Shown here piece by piece: positions 45,308 through 54,658 of a stretch of DNA of 64,000 nucleotides. This stretch comes from Tenacibaculum aiptasiae (GTDB lineage Bacteria > Bacteroidota > Bacteroidia > Flavobacteriales > Flavobacteriaceae). A program made the translations under genes and the position numbers. Each line of letters begins with the position of its first letter. Within the stretch, counting starts at the first letter, position 1. Under the pieces are notes generated by a model that was not told the origin of the DNA, did no database searches, and worked only from the letters and a program-made list of their open reading frames with translations. The stretch lies in the NCBI RefSeq assembly GCF_008806755.1, contig NZ_WAAU01000008.1, positions 570,964 to 634,963 on the forward strand, read 5' to 3'.

Positions 45308-47692
45308 ATGAAAAAATTGTTATTAACTATACTTTTTGCTGTCATAGCAATTAGTAATTATGCGCAAAAACAAGAAATTACTGGTAAAGTTATAAATCCC
45401 AAAAACAAGGCTAGCATCCCCTATGCAACTATTACTTGTAAATCTGAAAATGGCACTATAATTACAGGTGCCATAACCAATGATGATGGATATTTTACTT
45501 TATCTAAACTTCCAAAAACCAAACTATTATTAAGTTTTCAGTTTATAGGATATAAAACCTTGGTTCAAAGTATTGATTTAACCGAGAAGGATATAAAATA
45601 CAATATAGGTACTATTTATTTACAAGAAGATAACAACCAACTAAATGAAGTTGAAATACAAGCAGAATCTTCCACAGTAGTCCAAAAAATTGATAGAAAA
45701 ATTATCAATGTAAATAATGACTTAATAGCTACAGGAGCTAGTTCTTTGGAAATGTTAGAAAATATCCCTTCTGTTGATATAGATCATCTTTCTGGTACAG
45801 TTAGCCTTAGAGGTAATGAAAATGTTAGTGTTTTAATCAACGGAAAACCTTCAAATATTAATACCGAACAACTTTTAAAACAACTTCCTTCCAACTCAGT
45901 TAAAAGTATAGAAATAATCACAAATCCTTCTGCTAAATTTAATCCAGAAGGAATGAGTGGTATAATTAATATAATCCTTAAAAAAAATACAGAAATTGGC
46001 TTTAATGGAAGTATTACAATTGGCATAAAACATAGTAAAAATACCAAACCAGATATTGCTTTAAATACAAACTATAAAGTAGGTATTACTAATTTTTATG
46101 CCAATTACAGCACTAGTTGGGGAGATTATGAAACATTCAATAACCTACAAAGAACAGATAAAGATTTATTACAAAACATTGATTTTTTAAACAACTCTAG
46201 CAGTCATTTTTTTAAAATTGGTGTAGATATAAATCTAAACTCTAAAAGTATATTATCTCTTTACACTGACCAAAATTTTGATAATAACAGTTTAGCTACA
46301 AATACACTCGTAACTCAAAATTCTAATACACAATTTAATAATCTACGTTTTTCAAAATACAAACAAAAAGACGAAACATATAATATTGATTACGTGTATA
46401 ATTTTGATAAGAAAGGACAAAGTTTAGAATTAGAGTTTAATTATTCTAGTACAAACAATCCAGAAAACACAATCAATTCCGAATTAATTGATAACAGTTC
46501 AAAAGAAAACAATTATACTAATAATATATTAGATACTAGAAAATTATGGCTATTCAATATCGATTATACTATACCTATTCAATCTGGTAAAATCGAATTT
46601 GGTTTGGAATATAGAAAGCAAAACTTTTACAACAAAATAATAACCGATCAAGAAGCACAAACAAGTAATTCTCCAACACTACAACCTATTGGAAACACCT
46701 CTTTAGATTATGATCGTTCAATTTATTCAGGGTACTTCAATTTTAATAAAGAATATGAAAAAATTGCATTTCAAATTGGCTTTAGAGTGGAGCAATTTAA
46801 TTTGGATGCTTCATTTTTCAATACTAACCAAGGAAATACGAATTTAAAAGATAATCTCTTCAATATTTACCCTTCAGCTTCGATAAACTATTCTCTTAGC
46901 GAAAAAGATAATATACAACTAGCCTATAGTAGAAGAGTGGATCGCCCTTCGGCATATCAAGTAACCCCTATTCAAGAATGGGCTTCTCCTTTAACTATTG
47001 CTAGAGGAAACAGAAACTTAACCCCTCAATTTACCAATTCTATAGAATTAAACTATACTAAAACAATCACCAAAGGATACATTTCTTTGGGTACTTTCTA
47101 TAGAAGAACTAACGATAAAATTGGAAGAATTCTTGAAAGAGATGCTCTAAATCCTGACAAATCAATTTCTTCTTTTACCAATTATGATTTTGCTGACAGT
47201 TATGGAATAGAACTTTCCAGCAGTTTCAAACCTATAAAATGGTGGACTTTAAGGCCTTCTTTTGAAACCTACATTCAAGATTCCCAAGGTATATTAAACA
47301 ATCAATTTGAAACAATTAAAAATACAATAACAAAAGCTCGAATTAGTAACTCTTTTAAAGCTTCTAAAAAATTAAGTTTTCAGTTTTCTACAATTTATAG
47401 AGGTAAAAGTGAAAATATTCAATATACTGTTCAACCATATACAATGGTAAATATTGGTGCCCGATTAAAAGTACTTGATGGAAAAGGAAAAATTAGTATT
47501 AGAGGTACAGATATTTTCAATAACGTTAATTTTGATTACACTACTAATAATCCATTCAACCAAAAAGGAAAATATATTTTAGAATACGATTCAATATATC
47601 TAGGCTTTTCATATAACTTTGGAAGTAGTAAAAACAAAAGAAAAGGTAGAAAATATAGAGATAATAACGAATCTCAAGGAGGCATCTTTTAA
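45308..47692 (+). CDS. Outer-membrane beta-barrel receptor, TonB-dependent-like (copy 2)
   Basis: A 794-residue paralogue of the preceding gene with the same domain order: signal peptide ending NYAQ, regulatory-like beta domain (TGKVINPKNKASIPYAT), plug-like domain with SLRGNENVSVLINGKPSN and NPSAKFNPEGMSGIINIIL, then the barrel, and a shared C-terminal pattern of basic residues and RDNNE. Despite being adjacent, the copies are diverged throughout and separated by a terminator, so they are an old duplication with separate expression. A double-glycine peptide gene follows. Confidence 0.87.
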   Translation: MKKLLLTILFAVIAISNYAQKQEITGKVINPKNKASIPYATITCKSENGTIITGAITNDDGYFTLSKLPKTKLLLSFQFIGYKTLVQSIDLTEKDIKYNIGTIYLQEDNNQLNEVEIQAESSTVVQKIDRKIINVNNDLIATGASSLEMLENIPSVDIDHLSGTVSLRGNENVSVLINGKPSNINTEQLLKQLPSNSVKSIEIITNPSAKFNPEGMSGIINIILKKNTEIGFNGSITIGIKHSKNTKPDIALNTNYKVGITNFYANYSTSWGDYETFNNLQRTDKDLLQNIDFLNNSSSHFFKIGVDINLNSKSILSLYTDQNFDNNSLATNTLVTQNSNTQFNNLRFSKYKQKDETYNIDYVYNFDKKGQSLELEFNYSSTNNPENTINSELIDNSSKENNYTNNILDTRKLWLFNIDYTIPIQSGKIEFGLEYRKQNFYNKIITDQEAQTSNSPTLQPIGNTSLDYDRSIYSGYFNFNKEYEKIAFQIGFRVEQFNLDASFFNTNQGNTNLKDNLFNIYPSASINYSLSEKDNIQLAYSRRVDRPSAYQVTPIQEWASPLTIARGNRNLTPQFTNSIELNYTKTITKGYISLGTFYRRTNDKIGRILERDALNPDKSISSFTNYDFADSYGIELSSSFKPIKWWTLRPSFETYIQDSQGILNNQFETIKNTITKARISNSFKASKKLSFQFSTIYRGKSENIQYTVQPYTMVNIGARLKVLDGKGKISIRGTDIFNNVNFDYTTNNPFNQKGKYILEYDSIYLGFSYNFGSSKNKRKGRKYRDNNESQGGIF

Positions 47693-47742
47693 ATCATTTT
47701 TACTATAGGTAAATTCACTAATAATATTTGTTTACCTACTTT

Positions 47743-47770
47743 TTGCTTTGAAAGTAAAATATTATATTTA
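47743..47770 (+). promoter_or_regulatory. Promoter for the double-glycine peptide gene
   Basis: TTG (47743-47745), 17-nt spacer, TATATTTA (47763-47770): one base off the TAnnTTTG element. The start codon is 47 nt downstream. Confidence 0.55.
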
Positions 47771-47817
47771 GGTATTGTTTATGTGAATTTGAAATTATTA
47801 ATATAAAAACAATTTTT

Positions 47818-47970
47818 ATGAAAAGAACAATTACATCTTTAGGAAGATTATTAAGTAAATCTGAAAAAGAAAAAGTTAACGGTGGTTATATAGAAAAACC
47901 TAAGCATCCATGTTGTCACAAACCTAGAGTTTGTGAATGCCCAAAAGAAAATGATTTAGAAGAAATTTAA
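47818..47970 (+). CDS. Double-glycine leader, four-cysteine peptide (RiPP/bacteriocin-like precursor)
   Basis: A 50-residue ORF read directly, with its own promoter and terminator. The leader MKRTITSLGRLLSKSEKEKVNGG matches the LSKxEqkxIxGG double-glycine leader seen in Bacteroidota natural-product precursors. Cleavage after GG would release a 27-residue core with CC, then CxC (CCHKPRVCEC) and an acidic end. Such leaders are cut by peptidase-containing ABC exporters, and the cysteines could form disulfides or thioethers. No maturation enzyme or exporter is in this window, so the processing machinery would lie elsewhere. Confidence 0.72.
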   Translation: MKRTITSLGRLLSKSEKEKVNGGYIEKPKHPCCHKPRVCECPKENDLEEI

Positions 47971-48011
47971 ATTATATTTTCATTAAAACACTAGTCAATT
48001 TTAAGATAAAC

Positions 48012-48046
48012 AAAAACCGAAGTTTGAAACTTCGGTTTTTTATTTT
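48012..48046. terminator. Bidirectional terminator between peptide gene and fabH
   Basis: Long perfect stem AAAAACCGAAGTTT / AAACTTCGGTTTTT at 48012-48040 with T-rich tails on both strands. Confidence 0.9.
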
Positions 48047-48065
48047 TTATAATTTAATTAACTTA

Positions 48066-49076
48066 TTACCAACGAATCACAACAGATCCCCAAGTAAATC
48101 CACTACCAAAGGCAGCTAACACTACTAAATCATTATCTTTTATTTTACCTTTTTCCCAAGCTTCAGTTAAAGCAATAATAACAGAAGCAGCAGTGGTGTT
48201 ACCATATTTCATGATATTATTATATACCTTATCATCAGAAAGCTGGAACTTCTTTTGAATAAACTGCGCAATACGTAAATTGGCCTGATGAGGAATTAAC
48301 ATATCAATATCTTCTTTTTGTAATCCATTTGCTTGTAAACCTTCAACAATTGCTTCAGAAAAACGAACTACAGCATGTTTAAATACAAACTGACCATTCA
48401 TATATGGGTAATAAGAAACATCATCTGGATCATTTTTCTCTAAAATTTCTGGTACCCAACGCCCAGTAGAAGGTCCTTCTAACATTAACTCTCTAGCGTG
48501 TTTACCTTCAGAGTGCAAATGAGAAGATAAAATTCCTTTTCCTTCTTCTTCACAACGAGAAAGAACAGCAGCCCCTGCTCCATCACCAAAAATTACAGTT
48601 ACTCCTCTACCACGTGTAGAACGTTCTAAACCTCCTGAATGATTTTCAGAACCAATAACTAAGATATTTTTGTACATCCCAGTTTTAATAAACTGATCTG
48701 CAACAGACATAGAATATATAAAACCAGAACATTGATTACGTACATCTAATGCTCCAATTGTAGGCATATCAAGTAAATCTTGAATTTGTACTCCTCCTCC
48801 TGGAAAATATAATTCTGGGCTTAAAGTAGCAAAAATAATAAAGTCGATATCATCTTTTGTTAATCCAGCTCTTTCTATGGCTATCTTTGCAGCCTTAGCT
48901 CCCATAACAGAAGTAGAATCATCAGAGTTTTTTGGGTCAATCCAACGACGTTCTTTAATACCAGTTCTTTCCTGAATCCACTCGTCACTAGTATCCATCC
49001 ATTGTTTTAAATCTTCATTAGTAACTACATTCTCTGGAACATAATACCCTAACCCCGTTATTTTTGAACTATACAT
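48066..49076 (-). CDS. fabH: 3-oxoacyl-ACP synthase III family protein
   Basis: A 336-residue KAS III thiolase-fold enzyme. The catalytic triad is visible: C116 in DVRNQCSGFIYSMS, histidine in LIPHQANLRI and asparagine in YGNTTAASVI. It would condense an acyl-CoA with malonyl-ACP to start fatty-acid synthesis. Bacteroidota often carry several FabH-like proteins, some acting on branched or dicarboxylic primers; the GGGVQIQD segment and solitary setting do not decide which. The symbol is by family. Confidence 0.88.
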   Translation of the reverse strand: MYSSKITGLGYYVPENVVTNEDLKQWMDTSDEWIQERTGIKERRWIDPKNSDDSTSVMGAKAAKIAIERAGLTKDDIDFIIFATLSPELYFPGGGVQIQDLLDMPTIGALDVRNQCSGFIYSMSVADQFIKTGMYKNILVIGSENHSGGLERSTRGRGVTVIFGDGAGAAVLSRCEEEGKGILSSHLHSEGKHARELMLEGPSTGRWVPEILEKNDPDDVSYYPYMNGQFVFKHAVVRFSEAIVEGLQANGLQKEDIDMLIPHQANLRIAQFIQKKFQLSDDKVYNNIMKYGNTTAASVIIALTEAWEKGKIKDNDLVVLAAFGSGFTWGSVVIRW

Positions 49077-49172
49077 AATTTTTATGTTGATTTTTTAAAT
49101 TGTTAGCAAATTTACAGCTTGTAAAAGTAGCAATTTATTGATATTTTTACAACTAACACTAATCAACTCATT

Positions 49173-50564
49173 GTGAATAGAAAAGACTTTTTGTCCCTTT
49201 CAACCAAAGCCGCTGTATTTTTAGGTCTATCATCAGCTATTTCTTGTAAAAACGAAATCGAAGAAAAAACAATCTCATTATCCAATTCAAAAGCAAAAGG
49301 AACAGCTTTTGGCTTAACAGCTCCCAAGATAGATAAGGTTAAAGTTGGAATTATAGGCTGTGGAAATCGAGGTCAGGTTTTAATACAAATGTTTGATTGG
49401 TTGGTAAAAAATAATGATGCAGAAATTATAGCTGTTTCAGATTTACGAAAAGAAAAAACCGATAAACTAAACGAACATTTACAAAAAACACATAATAAAA
49501 CTGCACAGGCTTATTATGGAAATCCTAATGAATGGAAAAAATTAGTAGATAGAGATGATATTGATTTATTAATCATTGCTACTCCATGGGAATTACATAC
49601 TCCTATGGCTATTTATGGAATGGAAAAAGGCAAACATGTTGCTTGTGAAGTTCCTATAGCTTATAATCTTGAAGATTGTTGGAAAATAATTGAAACCGCT
49701 GAACGTACCCAGAAACATTGTATGATGATGGAAAACTGCTGTTTTAATGGAGAAGAACTTTGGGTTTTAAACATGATTAATCAAGGGGTTTTTGGCGATT
49801 TAACACATGCTGAAGGAGCTTATATACATGATTTACGTAAACATCTACTTGATGAAAAATATTATGAGGATCAATGGAGAATTAAACATCATTTAAATAA
49901 AGATGGTAATTTTTATACCACTCATGGTTTAGGCCCTATAAGTCAATATATGGATATTGGTCGTGGAGACACCTATGACCATGTAGTATCTATGAGTTCT
50001 CGAGAAAAAAGTTTAAGTGATGCTGCAAAACGTGCTGGAATCAATAAATTTTCAAACGTTAAGTGTGGAGATATGAATACTACTATGATAAAAACCAAAT
50101 TAGGTAAAAGCATCATGCTACAATTTGATGTACATTCTGGTAGACCTTATGACAGACTAAATACAGTTGTAGGAACAAAAGCCGTACACGAAGGCTATCC
50201 TTCTAAACTTTATATTAATGAAGATGAATTAGCATGGTGGGGACATAAATGGCTTGAGAAAGAGAAGTACAATGAGTATCGAGAAAAATACAATCATCCT
50301 TTATGGGATAAACTAAAAACTCAAATTTCTGATAACTCTGTAGGGCATGGAGGAATGGACTTTGTAATGATTTATCGCCTAATTAAATGTTTAAACAAAG
50401 GATTACCTTTAGATATTAACGTATATGATAGTGTTTTATGGAGTTCTATAACTCCCCTATCTGAATTATCTGTTGCACAAAACAGCTCATCTATTAAAGT
50501 ACCAGATTTTACAGGTGGAACATGGAAAAATAAAAACACAACTGAAATGCTACGAAACATTTAA
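49173..50564 (+). CDS. Gfo/Idh/MocA oxidoreductase, GH109-like (alpha-N-acetylgalactosaminidase type)
   Basis: A 463-residue protein starting at GTG. An N-terminal export signal (NRKDFLSLSTKAAVFLGLSS, cysteine at 25) resembles a Tat/lipoprotein signal, although the twin arginine is RK. The NAD-binding part has KVGIIGCGNRGQV and later EVPIA, and the catalytic part has YTTHGLGPISQYMDIGRGD, typical of the GH109 glycosidases that use NAD for redox-assisted cleavage of alpha-GalNAc. An ordinary sugar dehydrogenase is the alternative. It is a single gene with a terminator. Confidence 0.8.
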   Translation: MNRKDFLSLSTKAAVFLGLSSAISCKNEIEEKTISLSNSKAKGTAFGLTAPKIDKVKVGIIGCGNRGQVLIQMFDWLVKNNDAEIIAVSDLRKEKTDKLNEHLQKTHNKTAQAYYGNPNEWKKLVDRDDIDLLIIATPWELHTPMAIYGMEKGKHVACEVPIAYNLEDCWKIIETAERTQKHCMMMENCCFNGEELWVLNMINQGVFGDLTHAEGAYIHDLRKHLLDEKYYEDQWRIKHHLNKDGNFYTTHGLGPISQYMDIGRGDTYDHVVSMSSREKSLSDAAKRAGINKFSNVKCGDMNTTMIKTKLGKSIMLQFDVHSGRPYDRLNTVVGTKAVHEGYPSKLYINEDELAWWGHKWLEKEKYNEYREKYNHPLWDKLKTQISDNSVGHGGMDFVMIYRLIKCLNKGLPLDINVYDSVLWSSITPLSELSVAQNSSSIKVPDFTGGTWKNKNTTEMLRNI

Positions 50565-50592
50565 AAAATTAGAAATTATATAAATTTAAAAG

Positions 50593-50620
50593 ACGCCAAC
50601 ATTTTAAGTTGGCGTTTTTT
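50593..50620 (+). terminator. Intrinsic terminator after the GH109-like gene
   Basis: Stem ACGCCAAC / GTTGGCGT with a 7-nt loop and six Ts. Confidence 0.88.
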
Positions 50621-50704
50621 ATGTCATCTTGTCACAAGAATAATTTTGGTATTTTTTTTGACTAATCAATTATCAGAAAATAATATCAAACAAAATATAT
50701 AATT

Positions 50705-52615
50705 ATGAGCAAAGGAAACATTAATGTATCGGTAGAAAATATATTTCCACTGATTAAAAAATTCTTGTATTCTGATCACGAAATCTTTTTACGTGAGTTA
50801 ATTTCTAACGGAACTGACGCAACTACAAAACTAAAACACTTAATTTCTATTGGTGAAGCTAAAACGGAGTTAGGTGATGCAAAAATTGAAATCAAAATTG
50901 ATAAAGACGCTAAAACTTTGACGATTAAAGATCAAGGTTTAGGAATGACAGCTGATGAAGTTGAAAAGTACATCAATCAAATTGCATTTTCAGGAGCTGA
51001 AGAGTTCTTAGATAAATATAAAGACGATAAAAACGAAACTGGTGTAATTGGTCACTTTGGTTTAGGTTTTTATTCAGCTTTTATGGTAGCTGATAAAGTT
51101 GAATTAATTACAAAGTCTTTTAAAGATGAACCAGCTGCTCACTGGACTTGTGATGGTTCTCCTGAGTTTACTTTAGTAGAGCACGACAAAGCAGATAGAG
51201 GTACAGAAATTATCTTACACATTGCTGACGATTCTACTGAATTTTTAGAAGAAAGTAAAATCTCTGGTTTATTAAACAAGTACAACCGTTTTAACCAAGT
51301 GCCAATTAAATTTGGAACAAAGAAAGTTAACGATCCAGATTTTACGCCTCAAACTACAACTGATGCGGAAGGTAAAGAAACTACTGAGCCACATAAACAA
51401 ATTGAAGTTGATAACATTATCAACAATACAAATCCAGCTTGGACTAAAAAGCCTGCTGATTTAGAAGCTGAAGATTATACTAATTTCTACAGGGAATTGT
51501 ATCCAATGCAATTCGAGGAGTCTTTATTCCACATTCACTTAAACGTAGATTATCCATTTAATTTAACTGGAATTTTATTCTTCCCTAAGTTATCTCAAAA
51601 CTTAGATATGCAAAAGGATAAAATTCAATTATATCAAAACCAAGTTTTTGTAACGGATAACGTAGAGGGGATTGTACCAGATTTCTTACAAATGTTAAAA
51701 GGAGTTATCGATTCTCCAGACATTCCATTAAACGTATCTCGTTCTTATTTACAAGCTGATGGTGCTGTTAAGAAAATTTCTGGTTACATTACTAAAAAGG
51801 TAGCTGATAAATTAAGTTCATTATTCAAAAAAGACCGTGAGGATTTTGAGAAAAAATGGAACGACATTAAAGTTATTATCGAATACGGAATGTTATCTGA
51901 AGAGAAATTCTTCGATAAAGCTAAAAAGTTTGCCTTATACCCAACTGTAGATGATACATATTTCACTTTTGATGAGTTAATCGAAAAAACAAAAGATGCT
52001 CAGACTGATAAAGATGGAAACCATGTAATTTTATATGCTGCAAACAAAGATGCTCAGCACTCTTATATTCAAGATGCAAAAGCAAAAGGATATGAAGTTT
52101 TATTATTAGACTCTCCTATCGTATCACACTTAATGCAAAAATTAGAAACTTCTGGCGATACAAAAGTTCAATTTACTCGTGTAGATGCTGACCATATTGA
52201 TAACTTAATCAAAAAAGATGACACAGTTATTTCTAAGCTTTCTGATGAAGAAAAAGAGAAATTAAAGCCAGTTATCGAAGGAGCTGTTAACAATTCAAGT
52301 TATACAGTTCAGTTAGAATCAATGGATTCTTCTAGTTCTCCATTCTTAATTACAGTACCAGAATTTATGCGTCGTATGAAAGAGATGCAAGCTTCTGGAG
52401 GTGGAGGAATGATGGGAATGGGTAATTTACCAGAAATGTACAATTTAATTGTTAACACAAATCATCCATTAATTTCTGATATCTTAAATGCTAGCGAAGA
52501 AGACCAAAAGCGTTTAACTACTCAAGCATTTGACTTAGCTAAATTATCTCAAAACTTGTTACACGGTGAAGAATTAACAAACTTTATTAAGCGTAGCTAC
52601 GAGTTAATTAAATAA
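50705..52615 (+). CDS. htpG: Molecular chaperone HtpG (Hsp90)
   Basis: A 636-residue bacterial Hsp90. The N-terminal ATP site has ELISNGTDA, the DQGLGMTADEVEKY loop and GHFGLGFYSAFMVAD; the middle domain has the conserved NVSRSYLQ. C-terminal dimerisation segment includes a Gly/Met-rich GGGGMMGMGN. It is a cytosolic ATP-driven chaperone. It has its own intergenic region and a terminator, consistent with a stress-controlled single gene. Confidence 0.95.
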   Translation: MSKGNINVSVENIFPLIKKFLYSDHEIFLRELISNGTDATTKLKHLISIGEAKTELGDAKIEIKIDKDAKTLTIKDQGLGMTADEVEKYINQIAFSGAEEFLDKYKDDKNETGVIGHFGLGFYSAFMVADKVELITKSFKDEPAAHWTCDGSPEFTLVEHDKADRGTEIILHIADDSTEFLEESKISGLLNKYNRFNQVPIKFGTKKVNDPDFTPQTTTDAEGKETTEPHKQIEVDNIINNTNPAWTKKPADLEAEDYTNFYRELYPMQFEESLFHIHLNVDYPFNLTGILFFPKLSQNLDMQKDKIQLYQNQVFVTDNVEGIVPDFLQMLKGVIDSPDIPLNVSRSYLQADGAVKKISGYITKKVADKLSSLFKKDREDFEKKWNDIKVIIEYGMLSEEKFFDKAKKFALYPTVDDTYFTFDELIEKTKDAQTDKDGNHVILYAANKDAQHSYIQDAKAKGYEVLLLDSPIVSHLMQKLETSGDTKVQFTRVDADHIDNLIKKDDTVISKLSDEEKEKLKPVIEGAVNNSSYTVQLESMDSSSSPFLITVPEFMRRMKEMQASGGGGMMGMGNLPEMYNLIVNTNHPLISDILNASEEDQKRLTTQAFDLAKLSQNLLHGEELTNFIKRSYELIK

Positions 52616-52648
52616 ATACCTTTTTAGGTTAAAATTATAAATTTAAAG

Positions 52649-52681
52649 CCTCTTTTGTTTCATATCAAAAGAGGTTTTTTT
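52649..52681 (+). terminator. Intrinsic terminator after htpG
   Basis: Perfect 9-bp stem CCTCTTTTG / CAAAAGAGG with an 8-nt loop and seven Ts. Confidence 0.9.
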
Positions 52682-52703
52682 ATCAATCTCTACAAATATT
52701 TAA

Positions 52704-53258
52704 ATGAAATTAGAAAACGAGTTAATTCAAATTATAGAAAGTGATTCATGGATGATTTCTATTTTAAAAACTGTTAGAGACTTAAATTTAAACGACTGTT
52801 GGATTGGTGCTGGATTTATCAGAAATAAAATTTGGGACGAAAAACATGGTTATCAACGAACAAAATTGAACGATATTGATATTATACATTTTGATAAAAG
52901 AAATTCTTCTAAAGAGTATGATTTATTAATTGAAAATCAATTAAAAATGATAGACCCCGAATTAAACTGGTCGGTAAAAAATCAGTCAAGAATGCATATT
53001 AGAAATAATCACACTTCATATACGAATTGTGAAGAAGCTATTTCATTTTGGCCAGAAACTGCTACTTCAATAGCTATAAGGATAACTCAAAAAAATAAAA
53101 TTGAATACATAGCACCTCATGGCTTAGAAGATGTTTTTAACCTTATAGTTACTCCAACTCCAAAATTTAATCTTATGATTTATAGTGATAGGATTAAAAA
53201 AAAAGAATGGAGTAAGCAATGGCCAAAACTATCCATTAATTTGACACACAAAAGCTAA
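52704..53258 (+). CDS. Nucleotidyltransferase family protein (NTP_transf_6-like)
   Basis: A 184-residue protein with the pattern DCWIGAGFIRNKIWDEKHG, then LNDIDIIHFD, where the two aspartates in DID would be metal ligands. A later NLIVTPTPKFN completes the family look. It matches the uncharacterised bacterial nucleotidyltransferase group near COG3575 (recalled). The substrate is unknown. It lies 23 nt after the htpG terminator and is monocistronic. Confidence 0.75.
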   Translation: MKLENELIQIIESDSWMISILKTVRDLNLNDCWIGAGFIRNKIWDEKHGYQRTKLNDIDIIHFDKRNSSKEYDLLIENQLKMIDPELNWSVKNQSRMHIRNNHTSYTNCEEAISFWPETATSIAIRITQKNKIEYIAPHGLEDVFNLIVTPTPKFNLMIYSDRIKKKEWSKQWPKLSINLTHKS

Positions 53259-53330
53259 TTTTATTTTCTATTTATTAATTTAGCATTGAGCAAATTCTTT
53301 TAAAGAAAATTAACGATCCTCCTACTATAA

Positions 53331-54167
53331 ATGGAATTTAAAGAACAGGTAATTACTTACAAAGACAGAGTTGTATTTATAAAACTATCCATGCCCTCTT
53401 TTAATAGAACTTTAAAAGAATATATGGAAGATGAAGCTTGTTTTATGTTTGTAAACAAAGGGGAAGTTAATGTAAGGTCTTCTGAAGATTATTTAACATT
53501 GAATAAAAAAACTTCAATGTTGGCTAAATGCTTAAATTATTTCTTTGAACCAAGTAAAGAACCTCATAATTGTGATGAAGGTATTGAGTCTATTGGTATT
53601 TTCCTTTATCCATCTCTTGTCAAAGACCTTTTTGAATTTGATATCTCAAACTCAAATTATACTGTTGATTTTAACGTAAAACAAATTCAAGTAGATCGTT
53701 TACTAGAAAACTACAAAGAGAGTATTAATATTTTATTAGATAATCCTGAATTGGCTGATGAAAGTATTATAAAAACTAAGCTTAAAGAATTTATTTTATT
53801 AATATCTAAATCTCAAGAAGCTCCTTCTCATTTAGATTTTTTAGCGGCTTTATTCAAACCTAATGAAGTAAGTTTTAAATCTACTATACATCATAATTTA
53901 TACACTAACCTGTCCTTAGATGAGTTAGCTGCACTTTGTCACTTAAGTACCTCTTCTTTTAAAAGAAAGTTTAAAGCAGTATTTAACGATAGTCCTAAAA
54001 AATATATAGCAAAGAAGAAAATTGAAAAAGCAGCTACTTTATTAAAAGCAAAAAATGACCGTATTTCAGATATTGCTTATGATGTTGGCTTCGATTCTTT
54101 AGCTACTTTTAATAGAAATTTTACCAATATTTATGGTAAATCTCCCTCAGAATATCGATTGGACTAA
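53331..54167 (+). CDS. AraC family transcriptional regulator
   Basis: A 278-residue regulator with an N-terminal sensor-like domain (about 1-170) and a C-terminal AraC DNA-binding domain with two helix-turn-helix units: LSLDELAALCHLSTSSFKRK and ISDIAYDVGFDSLATFNRNF, ending YGKSPSEYR. The N-terminal domain resembles the ExsA-like group and is not a clear cupin. It probably controls the adjacent DUF4345-SRPBCC-SDR operon: two 13-bp direct repeats 21 bp apart overlap its stop codon and precede that operon. Confidence 0.88.
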   Translation: MEFKEQVITYKDRVVFIKLSMPSFNRTLKEYMEDEACFMFVNKGEVNVRSSEDYLTLNKKTSMLAKCLNYFFEPSKEPHNCDEGIESIGIFLYPSLVKDLFEFDISNSNYTVDFNVKQIQVDRLLENYKESINILLDNPELADESIIKTKLKEFILLISKSQEAPSHLDFLAALFKPNEVSFKSTIHHNLYTNLSLDELAALCHLSTSSFKRKFKAVFNDSPKKYIAKKKIEKAATLLKAKNDRISDIAYDVGFDSLATFNRNFTNIYGKSPSEYRLD

Positions 54168-54196
54168 AATGAGATGTCTTTGAACTAAAACGAGAT
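54163..54196 (+). promoter_or_regulatory. 21-bp-period direct repeat, candidate AraC-type operator
   Basis: ACTAAAATGAGAT (54163-54175) and ACTAAAACGAGAT (54184-54196) match at 12 of 13 positions with a 21-bp period, as in AraC half-site pairs. The nearer repeat is centred about 42 bp before the transcript start predicted from GACCTTTG (54218-54225). Confidence 0.62.
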
Positions 54197-54251
54197 AACA
54201 AAACTCTCCCTTTACATGACCTTTGTTCTAAACAACAAAAAGAACAATATC

Positions 54252-54647
54252 ATGGAAAATTCGAAAGTATTAAAACTATTTTTAATCATCTCTGGATTAT
54301 TATTAACTTTTATAGGAGGAGCTACTCTTTTTGCTCCTGTGGCTATGAAAGCAAGTGCAGGGATAGATATCTCTCAAAGTACAAGTATAATAAATGACGT
54401 TAGAGCATCCAATGCATTAATTCTTGCAGTTGCCTTAATAACTATTCTAGGTGTATTTATTAGAAAATTAACCTTCACCTCTACCCTTATATCATTTACA
54501 TTATTTCTTTCTCTTGGAATTGGAAGAGCTATTAGTATTCTTATAGATGGCTTCCCTGTTGATGGATTAGTTAAAGCCACTGGTTTAGAATTCGTTTTGG
54601 GAATTATTGGTCTAATTCTTTTCAACATTTATAGAGAAAAATATTAA
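54252..54647 (+). CDS. DUF4345-like small membrane protein
   Basis: From ATG at 54252 (MENSKVLKLFLIISG) a 131-residue protein with four hydrophobic segments. The frame also runs upstream to 54216, but those 12 residues are Asn/Lys-rich and overlap the promoter region. The pattern (first helix, GGATLFAPVAMKASAGID, NDVRASNALILAVALI) resembles DUF4345 membrane proteins. Function unknown; it is the first gene of the putative AraC-controlled operon. Confidence 0.75.
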   Translation: MENSKVLKLFLIISGLLLTFIGGATLFAPVAMKASAGIDISQSTSIINDVRASNALILAVALITILGVFIRKLTFTSTLISFTLFLSLGIGRAISILIDGFPVDGLVKATGLEFVLGIIGLILFNIYREKY

Positions 54648-54658
54648 ACATTAACCTT

